NCBI GenBank assembly: GCA_934351705.1
Contig: CAKRJK010000103.1
Span: 1-5,937 of the forward strand
Reading direction: 5' to 3'
Source: an uncultured Lachnospiraceae bacterium
Lineage (GTDB): Bacteria > Bacillota > Clostridia > Lachnospirales > Lachnospiraceae
DNA: 5,937 nucleotides
In this document: one piece after another, positions 1 through 5,937 of the stretch
Position numbering within the stretch: position 1 is the stretch's first letter
Layout of the letters: the number at the start of each line of letters is the position of its first letter
Made by a program: the position numbers and the translations under genes
Notes under the pieces: model-generated
What the model was told of the DNA's origin: nothing
Databases searched by the model: none
The model's input: only the letters and a program-made list of their open reading frames with translations

Positions 1-630
1 ATCCAGATAGCTGCAAAGGAATTCCATACCCAGACCTTTTGTAGATCCCACCGGACAATATTCCAGATACGTGTCGTTGGAGAAAAAGCTGATTCCTTTT
101 CCCTCCTGCCATGCCAAATTTTCTTTCTGAAAATCTTCTAAGCATTTCTTATCGTCCAGATTGATCAGCATCGCCTTTGGCGGTTCTTGTGTCAATGCTC
201 CCATAATGTCGTCTGTCAATATGTAGTCCAGCTTGGTATGGCTTCTGTATGCCGCCAGCTCTTTTCCCTCTGTTTTGGTGACAATCTTTGTTCCGCAGTA
301 AGTCTGAAAATAGATTCCTGCCGCCTCTGCTTTTTCCATCAGTTCTCTGACGCAATCGTAGGACAGCCGCTCCTCCTTTAACACCTTGTCATTGCCACAG
401 TCATAAACGACACCGCCGTTATAAGCGATCAGATAACAGCCGTTCATGGTCAGTCCCAGTTTCTCCACTACCATTTTGGCACTTTCTAACGGACGTCCCG
501 TTGAAATCACCACATAATGACCTTTCGCAATGGCTTTTTTGATTGCCTCCATATTCTCTTTCGGAATCTCTTTTGCATCGTCTAAAAGTGTTCCGTCAAT
601 ATCCGTAAATAATATTTTTTGTTCTTTCAT
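1..630 (-). CDS. Cof-type HAD-superfamily phosphatase, N-terminal 210 residues (3' end outside window)
   Basis: This is a haloacid dehalogenase-fold hydrolase of the Cof/YidA-like (class IIB cap) group, cytosolic enzymes that dephosphorylate sugar phosphates, cofactors or similar small metabolites; the substrate cannot be told from sequence. Motif I is TDIDGTLLD near residues 9-17, with nucleophile Asp10 and acid/base Asp12. Motif II is the STGRP segment at 43-47. The motif III lysine is Lys198 in GSTKG, typical of Cof proteins. The motif IV acidic pair would lie just beyond the left edge; family members usually have 260-290 residues, so roughly a quarter is missing. The cap domain lies between the AYNGG segment (about residue 79) and Lys198. 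The start is ATG at 630, preceded by AGGTGATAGG, which overlaps the ppk stop codon. The gap after ppk is only 8 bases, so the two are probably co-transcribed and perhaps translationally coupled. There is no signal peptide or membrane segment. The family call is firm; any link to polyphosphate rests on position only. Confidence 0.92.
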   Translation of the reverse strand, partial: MKEQKILFTDIDGTLLDDAKEIPKENMEAIKKAIAKGHYVVISTGRPLESAKMVVEKLGLTMNGCYLIAYNGGVVYDCGNDKVLKEERLSYDCVRELMEKAEAAGIYFQTYCGTKIVTKTEGKELAAYRSHTKLDYILTDDIMGALTQEPPKAMLINLDDKKCLEDFQKENLAWQEGKGISFFSNDTYLEYCPVGSTKGLGMEFLCSYLD

Positions 631-641
631 CCTATCACCTA
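631..641 (-). promoter_or_regulatory. Ribosome binding site of the HAD gene, overlapping the ppk stop codon
   Basis: On the minus strand the end of ppk reads TAG GTGATAGG ATG. The AGGTGA element (635-640) shares bases with the ppk stop codon TAG (641-639) and sits 4 bases before the HAD ATG. Ribosomes ending ppk would therefore finish on the start signal of the next gene, an arrangement that favours translational coupling. Coupling itself is inferred. Confidence 0.6.
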
Positions 642-2771
642 TTCCTCTGCCTGTTCTGCCGGAATAAATAATCTGTCCCGATATTCCTTTTCGCCGAAGC
701 CTGCCTCTTTCTTTGCCTCCTCACAGAACTGCTCCTGCGAATTGACCAGCACCTTTCCGCGTTTGTCGATTTTGGTATAGTTTCCGTCCGCCTGAAGGAT
801 GTGGGCTTTCGTGTTGTCTGCCATCTCCGTTTCCAGAATATGGTATACTTTTCCTTTTAACTTTTCATCCTCTACCGGGAATAAAATCTCGACACGGCGG
901 TCCAGATTTCTTGGCATCCAGTCGGCACTTCCCATGTAAATTTCTTCTTCTCCGTCATTATAAAAGTAAAAGATCCTGCTGTGTTCCAGAAAGTTGCCGA
1001 CAATCGAACGCACCCGGATATTCTCGCTGATTCCCGGGATTCCCGTCTTAAGGCAGCAGATTCCCCGAACGACCAGATCAATCTGCACACCTGCGGCAGA
1101 CGCCTCATAGAGTGCCGCTATAATGCCCTGATCGCAGACTGAGTTCATCTTTGCTACGATCTTTGCTTCTTTTCCCTCTCTCGCGTACTTGGTTTCACGC
1201 TGTATGAGCTTTAGGAATTTTTTTCTTAACCAGATTGGTGCCACGACCAGTTTATTCCAGGATGACGGCTCGGAATAGCCTGAGAGCATGTTAAAAACTG
1301 CCGTTGCGTCTTCGCCGATCGCCTCCGAGCAGGTAAACATTCCGCAGTCCGTATAAAGTTTTGCGGTGGAATCATTATAATTTCCTGTTCCGAGATGTAC
1401 ATATCTGCGGATTCCGTCCTCTTCTCTTCGGACCACCAGTGCGATCTTACTGTGCGTCTTTAATCCGACCAGTCCATAGATAACATGGCAGCCTGCCTTC
1501 TCTAATTTTTTCGCCCAGACGATGTTGTTTTCCTCGTCAAAACGTGCCTTTAATTCTACCAGAACAGAGACCTGTTTTCCGTTTTCTGCCGCTAATGCGA
1601 GCGACGCGATAATCGGAGAATTTCCGCTGACACGGTATAATGTCTGCTTAATGGCGAGTACATTCGGATCGACTGCCGCCTGGCGGATAAAATTCACAAC
1701 CGGATCAAACGTCTGGTAAGGATGGTGCAGCAGAATATCTTCCTTGCGGATTGCCTCAAAAATATCCGCTCCCTGTGAAATCTGCGGTACTTTCTGCGGG
1801 GTATACGGCTCAATCCTCAGCTCGTCGTAACCCTCGATCCCGTATACTTTCATCAAAAATGTCAGGTCGATTGGACCGTTGATCTTATAGATGTCCTCCT
1901 TTGCAATGTGAAGCTCATCTTTCAAAAATCCAAGCAGCTTTTTATCGACCTTGTCCTCCACCTCAAGACGGATAATCTCTCCCCATTGACGCATCTTTAA
2001 CTGTTTTTGGATCTCCTTTAACAAGTCTGCCGCCTCGTCCTCATCTATCGTTAAATCCGCATTTCTCATGATACGGTACGGATAGGCGCATACCACGTCA
2101 TAGTTTAAAAACAGACGCTCGATGTTTTTCTCAATGATCTGCTCCAACAAAATATAAGTACTGTTCTCTCCGTCCGGAACCGGAATGATCCTCGGCAGTA
2201 CGCTCGGCACCTGAACAGTCGCAAACTCATAATTCTCTGCGGATTTCCGGACTCCTTTTTTTACCAGAAATGTTGCGATATTTAATGTCTTGTTACGGAT
2301 AAGCGGGAACGGTCTTGATGCGTCCACCGCCATCGGTGTCAGAACCGGATAGACATTTTCCTCAAAATATTTGTCCACAAAGCGGCTCTGGTCCTCGTTT
2401 AAGTCCTCGTATGCGTCCAGAATGCGGATTCCCTGTGCCTCGAGCATCGGTTTGAGGGAACGGTTGTAGGTGGAATACTGCAATTCTACCAGTTCACGCG
2501 TTGCCGCATTGATCTTTTCTAACTGCTCCGTCGCCTTTAAGCCTGCAATATCCGGCTTTTTGTAATTTGCATGAACCATGTCTTTTAACGATGCTACGCG
2601 CACCATAAAAAACTCATCCAGATTGGAGGAGGTGATACTTAAAAATTTCAAACGCTCCAAAAGCGGAATGCTTTTATCTCTCGCCTCATTCAACACCCGG
2701 TTGTTGAACTTTAACCAGCTCAACTCTCTGTTTTCGTAATACTGAGGATTCAAAAAATCTTTTTGTTCCAT
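639..2771 (-). CDS. ppk: Polyphosphate kinase (PPK1)
   Basis: PPK1 reversibly transfers the terminal phosphate of ATP onto a growing inorganic polyphosphate chain through a phosphohistidine intermediate. The 710 residues are close to E. coli PPK (688), and the whole architecture is present. The N-terminal domain starts near residue 11 with YYENRELSWLKFNNRVLNEA and contains the SSNLDEFFMVRVA segment, whose Asn50 matches nucleotide-contacting Asn45 of E. coli. A middle (head) domain is followed by two phospholipase D-like C-terminal domains. The autophosphorylated histidine is His440 in LKTHSK (E. coli His435). His459 in HLGTGNYN matches His454, and His597 in FLEHSRIFYF matches His592. Arg380 and Arg410 match the E. 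coli Mg/phosphate residues Arg375 and Arg405. Five or more key sites share a constant offset of 5, so the enzyme looks intact and active. The frame stays open to 2837, but that extension overlaps the upstream gene; AAGGAGG just before the ATG at 2771 decides the start. It lies 13 bases after the Ppx-like gene and 8 before the HAD gene. Confidence 0.97.
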   Translation of the reverse strand: MEQKDFLNPQYYENRELSWLKFNNRVLNEARDKSIPLLERLKFLSITSSNLDEFFMVRVASLKDMVHANYKKPDIAGLKATEQLEKINAATRELVELQYSTYNRSLKPMLEAQGIRILDAYEDLNEDQSRFVDKYFEENVYPVLTPMAVDASRPFPLIRNKTLNIATFLVKKGVRKSAENYEFATVQVPSVLPRIIPVPDGENSTYILLEQIIEKNIERLFLNYDVVCAYPYRIMRNADLTIDEDEAADLLKEIQKQLKMRQWGEIIRLEVEDKVDKKLLGFLKDELHIAKEDIYKINGPIDLTFLMKVYGIEGYDELRIEPYTPQKVPQISQGADIFEAIRKEDILLHHPYQTFDPVVNFIRQAAVDPNVLAIKQTLYRVSGNSPIIASLALAAENGKQVSVLVELKARFDEENNIVWAKKLEKAGCHVIYGLVGLKTHSKIALVVRREEDGIRRYVHLGTGNYNDSTAKLYTDCGMFTCSEAIGEDATAVFNMLSGYSEPSSWNKLVVAPIWLRKKFLKLIQRETKYAREGKEAKIVAKMNSVCDQGIIAALYEASAAGVQIDLVVRGICCLKTGIPGISENIRVRSIVGNFLEHSRIFYFYNDGEEEIYMGSADWMPRNLDRRVEILFPVEDEKLKGKVYHILETEMADNTKAHILQADGNYTKIDKRGKVLVNSQEQFCEEAKKEAGFGEKEYRDRLFIPAEQAEE

Positions 2772-2775
2772 ACTG

Positions 2776-2782
2776 CCTCCTT
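2776..2782 (-). promoter_or_regulatory. Ribosome binding site fixing the ppk start
   Basis: The minus strand reads AAGGAGG, then CAGT, then ATG at 2771. This near-perfect anti-Shine-Dalgarno match lies in the 13-base gap between the Ppx-like stop codon (2787-2785) and ppk. It excludes the upstream in-frame ATG at 2837, which would add 22 residues unlike any PPK N-terminus. Confidence 0.85.
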
Positions 2783-2784
2783 CT

Positions 2785-4317
2785 TTAGTAGCTTCGTTTT
2801 TCCCGAAGTACCGGTGTGATTCCAAAAATAGATTCAAAGCTGTCGGATTTCTTTTCCAACAGTCCTTTTTCCAAAATAATATCTCCGTCTGTTTCTACCG
2901 TGATCAAGAGTCTCTTCTCTTTTAGGGATACTCTGATTTTTTTGAATTTTTGTTTGTGGCTTCTGTCCAGTGCATTGGACACCCTGAGTATGGCTGCCAG
3001 TTTTGCCGCCGTCATGTAACTTTGAATATCCATCTTATTTGCAACGTTTGCATACGGTTCCAACGGATTTGTATTGTAAAGTACTGTCCTTGCCACGATT
3101 TCTCTCTCTAAATGGGAAAGTCCTATGATTTCCGATGCCATGATAATGTCATATGCACATTCCGGCCCGTTTGCGAGACTGACAAATTTTCCGCAGTCAT
3201 GTAAGATTGCCGCTACCTGCAACAACAATCTGTCTCTTGCACCCAGTCCGTGCACTTTTTTGATCGCATCAAAAATCTGCGTCGACATACTGCAAAGTGC
3301 ATCTATGTGAGGAGAATAACTGCGATAACGCTTGGAAAGATGCGTTGCTGCCGATAAAATATCCTCGTCAAAATCATGTACCTGTCTTATGAGTTTATTC
3401 TCTTTTGCATACTGATATGCAATTCCGTCACCGATATTGCCTCCCGGAACCCATACCTGCGTTGCTCCTAACTGCTGTGCCATACACCGGTAGGTCACGA
3501 TCGACGGGATCATAAGCGGATCGGTTGCTCTTGGCAGATCCAGTTCCTCTGCAATATCCTCTACGCTCTGCCCCTCAAGGCTCTTTAAATATTTTACAAA
3601 CCGCTCTGTCTGTGCGATGGAATCACTCTGTTTCTTTTTGATCTTTTTCATCAGTTCAAATGAATAATCTCCCATCAAAACCAGATGTCTGACACTGCTC
3701 TTTTTCATGTACATTGCCTTAAAGACTTCCAGCTCCTTGTTTACCATCTCCTCTAACTGTACCTCGGGATGTGCCGACAGCTTGCGGACTCCCAAAAGCT
3801 GTTCCTGAAGACGTACCGGTCCAAAGACCAGATGCTGTGTCGTGACCAGATTTCCCTCCAGAAATAATGTGATCTGGACGCTCTCTCCGCCGACATCGAC
3901 AACCGCCGCTCCCTGCTTTGCCATCTCGTCAAACTCAGCCCTTGCCGCCACCGACTGATAACTGATAAAACGCTTTTCGGAATTGCTGAGTATCTCTAAC
4001 TCCAATCCCGTCTTCATGCGGATCTGTTCTCCCAGAAACGGCAGATTTTTTGCTTTCTTTGCCATTGCTCCGGCGTAGGCACGATATGCGTCTACCCGAT
4101 AGCCTTTCATGATCTGTGTGAACTCTCCCAAAACTTCGCACAACTCATCCATCGTCTCAATCCTGACTCTGCCTTCTTTGTAGATTTCTCTTCCCAATGC
4201 CACCCTTCTTCGGATGTGGTCAATCTCCCGTATTCCGTTTTTTGCTGAAATCTCTAAAATCTTTAAACTTACCTCATACGAACCGACATAGACTGCCGCA
4301 AATGTTGTGATATTCAT
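2785..4317 (-). CDS. Ppx/GppA-family protein with C-terminal HD domain, divergent active site (exopolyphosphatase-like)
   Basis: The fold is that of Ppx/GppA exopolyphosphatases and guanosine pentaphosphatases: an actin/ASKHA-type phosphatase (about residues 1-300) followed by a helical HD domain (about 320-510). The length of 510 fits full-length Ppx. Recognisable parts are loop 1 (AAVYVGSYE, 7-15), the segment RAYAGAMAKKAKN (79-91), LSNSEKRF (110-117), whose Glu114 aligns with catalytic Glu121 of E. coli PPX, loop 2 VVDVGGES (139-146) with Asp141 kept, and VPGGNIGDGI near 290-299. The HD domain has His337, HDCGK at 373-377 and ALDRSHKQKF (Asp451). Oddities: loop 1 normally reads D-(I/L/V)-G-S, but Asp is Tyr10 here. 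The His-rich HxHS segment of the HD domain is replaced by GPECAYD (384-390), and the usual YH after the following helix is YN (414-415). The ATG at 4317 follows AGAGAGGA at a 6-base spacing. Placement directly before ppk supports a polyphosphate role, as hydrolase or as regulator. Family is certain; activity is not. Confidence 0.88.
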   Translation of the reverse strand: MNITTFAAVYVGSYEVSLKILEISAKNGIREIDHIRRRVALGREIYKEGRVRIETMDELCEVLGEFTQIMKGYRVDAYRAYAGAMAKKAKNLPFLGEQIRMKTGLELEILSNSEKRFISYQSVAARAEFDEMAKQGAAVVDVGGESVQITLFLEGNLVTTQHLVFGPVRLQEQLLGVRKLSAHPEVQLEEMVNKELEVFKAMYMKKSSVRHLVLMGDYSFELMKKIKKKQSDSIAQTERFVKYLKSLEGQSVEDIAEELDLPRATDPLMIPSIVTYRCMAQQLGATQVWVPGGNIGDGIAYQYAKENKLIRQVHDFDEDILSAATHLSKRYRSYSPHIDALCSMSTQIFDAIKKVHGLGARDRLLLQVAAILHDCGKFVSLANGPECAYDIIMASEIIGLSHLEREIVARTVLYNTNPLEPYANVANKMDIQSYMTAAKLAAILRVSNALDRSHKQKFKKIRVSLKEKRLLITVETDGDIILEKGLLEKKSDSFESIFGITPVLREKRSY

Positions 4318-4336
4318 GCAAAATCCTCTCTTTGAA

Positions 4337-5644
4337 TTAGTTTTCCTTCGTGCCTGACAGATAATCGATAAACTGCTGTGCGGTTCTTCCCGACAATCCT
4401 CCGTGGCTTAACTCCCACTTGTTTGCCTCCGCCAGAAGCGTTTCCTCCGACATTCTGATATTGTTTTTCTTTGCCAAGACTTTCACAATCTCCTGAAATT
4501 CTTTTTTGGTCGGTGCTCCGAAATAAATCGACACGCCGAAACGGTACACCAGTGACAATTTCTCCTGTACGGTATCCGAGGTGTGCATATCCTGACGGAT
4601 TTCTTCTTTGTCGCTGAAATTTTCCCGAATCAGATGTCTGCGGTTTGAGGTTGCGTAGATTAAAATATTTTTTGGTTTTTTCTCCAGACCGCCCTCAATA
4701 ACTGCCTTTAAGTATTTATACTCAATCTCAAATTCTTCAAAGGATAAATCATCCATATAGATAATGAATTTGTAATTTCTGTTCTTGATCTGTGCTATGA
4801 CGTCCTGCAAATCCCCGAACTGATGCTTATAAATCTCTATCATACGCAGTCCGTCATCGTAATATTTGTTGATGATTGCCTTGATACTGGAACTCTTTCC
4901 CGTTCCCGCATCTCCGAAAAGAAGACAGTTATTCGCCTCTTTTCCTTTTACAAATGCCTCGGTATTCTCGATTAGTTTTTGTTTTGGAATCTCATATCCG
5001 ACCAGATCATCCAGCGTGACATGTGCGATGTTGGTAATCGGTTCAATCTCTGCTCCGTTTTCGGTATGACGCACGCGGAATGCCTTGTGAAGTCCCAGTT
5101 TTCCGACACCGAAATCACGGTAAAACTCGGTCACACGACGCTTAAATTCCGCAACGTCCTCTGCCTCCTCCAAATGGATTCCCAGCTCGCAGATACGGTC
5201 GCGGATTCTGGCATTATAGACTTTCCCTGCTTCCTCCACTCTCCGGTATGCCAAAAGGGCATCCATACATTCAATATCTAATAATTTTCCCAATGCCGAA
5301 AGATCAAATGCAAACAGTTCTTTTAAGATTGCAAAATCATGCATTGCAATCTCATTGATACTTCCCTCGGTCTCACCGCGTATCTCACAGGCTTTACTGT
5401 ATGCATTCTCGTTGTTTGCGATCAGATATGCCAGATAATTATGCCACAGATTTCCCTGAAAACCGTGACTTGCGGCAATCCCCATCAATCGGTGAAAGCA
5501 CTCATAAAAGTGTTCTTTTAACTGGCACGCGTCCGTCTCTGACAAACGGTATTCCTTTGCCGCTACTTCCTCTATGATTGCTGTCATCTGCACAAACAAT
5601 TCCGATTGTTCTTTATATAGGATCAATTCCTTTGTACTTCTCAT
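4337..5644 (-). CDS. DUF815-family AAA+ ATPase
   Basis: This is a soluble P-loop ATPase of the DUF815 family (AAA+ superfamily), whose cellular role is not established. The first 200 or so of its 435 residues are mostly helical without a recognised motif. The ATPase module begins near TLDDLVGYEIPKQKLIENT (about 210). Walker A is GDAGTGKS at 244-251 with Lys250. Walker B is FIIYMDDLSFE, with Asp298-Asp299 followed by Glu303. Sensor 1 is the YATSN segment (Asn334). A YRFG segment supplies an arginine-finger candidate (Arg368), and GLSGRTAQQF carries the sensor 2 arginine (Arg420). All are intact, so nucleotide hydrolysis is expected. The frame opens with GTG at 5653, but AGGTGG lies downstream of that codon and 5 bases before ATG at 5644, so the ATG is preferred. 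There is no signal peptide or transmembrane segment. The gene lies 15 bases after pheA and 19 before the Ppx-like gene, suggesting co-expression with polyphosphate functions. Remodelling or loading of a partner protein is plausible for an AAA+ protein but unproven. Confidence 0.93.
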   Translation of the reverse strand: MRSTKELILYKEQSELFVQMTAIIEEVAAKEYRLSETDACQLKEHFYECFHRLMGIAASHGFQGNLWHNYLAYLIANNENAYSKACEIRGETEGSINEIAMHDFAILKELFAFDLSALGKLLDIECMDALLAYRRVEEAGKVYNARIRDRICELGIHLEEAEDVAEFKRRVTEFYRDFGVGKLGLHKAFRVRHTENGAEIEPITNIAHVTLDDLVGYEIPKQKLIENTEAFVKGKEANNCLLFGDAGTGKSSSIKAIINKYYDDGLRMIEIYKHQFGDLQDVIAQIKNRNYKFIIYMDDLSFEEFEIEYKYLKAVIEGGLEKKPKNILIYATSNRRHLIRENFSDKEEIRQDMHTSDTVQEKLSLVYRFGVSIYFGAPTKKEFQEIVKVLAKKNNIRMSEETLLAEANKWELSHGGLSGRTAQQFIDYLSGTKEN

Positions 5645-5647
5645 TTT

Positions 5648-5655
5648 CTCCACCT
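5648..5655 (-). promoter_or_regulatory. Ribosome binding site deciding the ATPase start
   Basis: The minus strand reads AGGTGGAGAAA followed by ATG at 5644. AGGTGG (5650-5655) has a 5-base spacer to that ATG. The alternative GTG at 5653 is part of this very element and has only the A-rich ATTAAAAGCA before it, so it is less likely to be used. Confidence 0.65.
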
Positions 5656-5659
5656 GCTT

Positions 5660-5937
5660 TTAATAATTACCTAAGATTTTTAATTTGCTCGTCTCTTCTT
5701 TTACTCCGCTTAATGCGTTCTGCACCGCACCGTCTTTTAGGTTGCCTTCAAAATCCACAAAGAATCGGTATTCCCAGTTCTTTCCCTGTATCGGACGTGA
5801 TTCGATCTTGGTCATATTCACTCCGTTAAAGATAAAATGTGAAAGGATCTGATAAAGCGAACCGCTCTCATGCGGAATCTCAAAACAAATGCTGACCTTG
5901 TTGGCATTCTCCCGATAGATATGATCTTTGGTTACAA
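5660..5937 (-). CDS. pheA: Prephenate dehydratase, C-terminal ACT regulatory domain (5' part outside window)
   Basis: Only the last 91 residues are inside the window, ending in KILGNY and TAA at 5662-5660. They form the ACT domain that binds phenylalanine and feedback-inhibits prephenate dehydratase, the step converting prephenate to phenylpyruvate in phenylalanine synthesis. Diagnostic pieces are the HESGSLYQIL segment, which matches the usual GALY-type effector loop, and NMTKIESRPIQGKNWEYRFFVDFEG, which carries the ESRP motif that contacts phenylalanine in this family. Both effector motifs look functional. The catalytic dehydratase domain lies past the right edge, and whether a chorismate mutase domain is fused at the N-terminus cannot be seen. 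The ATPase gene begins 15 bases after the stop with no terminator-like hairpin between, so read-through from pheA is likely. The ACT identity is very secure; the full domain plan of the protein is inferred. Confidence 0.93.
   Translation of the reverse strand, partial: VTKDHIYRENANKVSICFEIPHESGSLYQILSHFIFNGVNMTKIESRPIQGKNWEYRFFVDFEGNLKDGAVQNALSGVKEETSKLKILGNY

Larger units (their letters stand above)
1..5937 (-). other. Probable single transcription unit: pheA, DUF815 ATPase, Ppx-like, ppk, HAD phosphatase
   Basis: Five genes run in one direction with gaps of 15, 19, 13 and 8 bases, each containing a ribosome binding site and none long enough for a promoter plus a terminator. No stem-loop with a following T run was seen at any junction. 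The promoter must lie right of the window or inside a gene, and the end of the unit lies left of the window. An internal promoter inside a coding region cannot be excluded by eye. Confidence 0.7.

Noticed and set aside
872..1108. Minus-strand open frame of 78 residues in another frame
   Set aside because: It overlaps the conserved C-terminal domain of PPK in a different frame; PPK conservation there is unmistakable.
3935..4141. Minus-strand open frame of 68 residues
   Set aside because: It is an alternate frame within the Ppx-like gene, low in hydrophobic residues and without family resemblance.
4979..5281. Plus-strand open frame of 100 residues
   Set aside because: It lies wholly inside the ATPase gene on the opposite strand, lacks a clear ribosome binding site and resembles no known protein; it is a shadow of the real coding frame.
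5645..5653. GTG start for the ATPase adding three residues
   Set aside because: The GTG is within the ribosome binding element itself and lacks its own upstream signal; ATG at 5644 has a properly spaced AGGTGG.
5578..5829. Plus-strand open frame of 83 residues across the pheA/ATPase junction
   Set aside because: It is antisense to two well-supported genes, and its hydrophobic Leu/Ser-rich stretch is what antisense reading of charged helical protein often gives; no start signal supports it.
1..5937. Search for terminators, riboswitches, tRNAs, repeats, insertion sequences and CRISPR units
   Set aside because: Gaps between genes total 55 bases and contain only stop codons and ribosome binding sites; no direct repeat series or strong GC hairpin with a T run stood out on either strand.

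Overview
The window holds five same-direction genes, all read from the minus strand, so transcription runs from the right edge to the left. No RNA gene, mobile element, CRISPR array or gene-free stretch was seen; gaps between genes are only 8 to 19 bases. Moderate G+C (roughly mid-40s percent by eye), AGGAGG-type ribosome binding sites, a DUF815-type ATPase and the style of the protein sequences suggest a Clostridia member, most likely Lachnospiraceae. This placement is an inference from family resemblance, not a database result.

In order of transcription: (1) the C-terminal regulatory ACT domain of prephenate dehydratase (pheA, cut by the right edge); (2) a DUF815-family AAA+ ATPase of about 435 residues; (3) a 510-residue Ppx/GppA-like protein fused to a C-terminal HD domain; (4) a full-length polyphosphate kinase 1 (ppk) with all key catalytic residues; (5) the N-terminal 210 residues of a Cof-type HAD phosphatase (cut by the left edge).

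The spacing suggests one transcription unit, with any promoter right of the window and any terminator left of it. Its core is polyphosphate metabolism: PPK makes polyphosphate from ATP, and the neighbouring Ppx-like protein belongs to the family that degrades polyphosphate or (p)ppGpp. That protein is the oddest item here. The first phosphate-binding loop has Tyr where the family has a conserved Asp, and several HD-domain histidines are missing, so it may be a weak enzyme, a specialised enzyme, or a sensor or regulator of PPK. The AAA+ ATPase immediately upstream is a candidate partner of unknown function. Two start codons are best placed inside longer open frames: ppk at 2771 and the ATPase at 5644.
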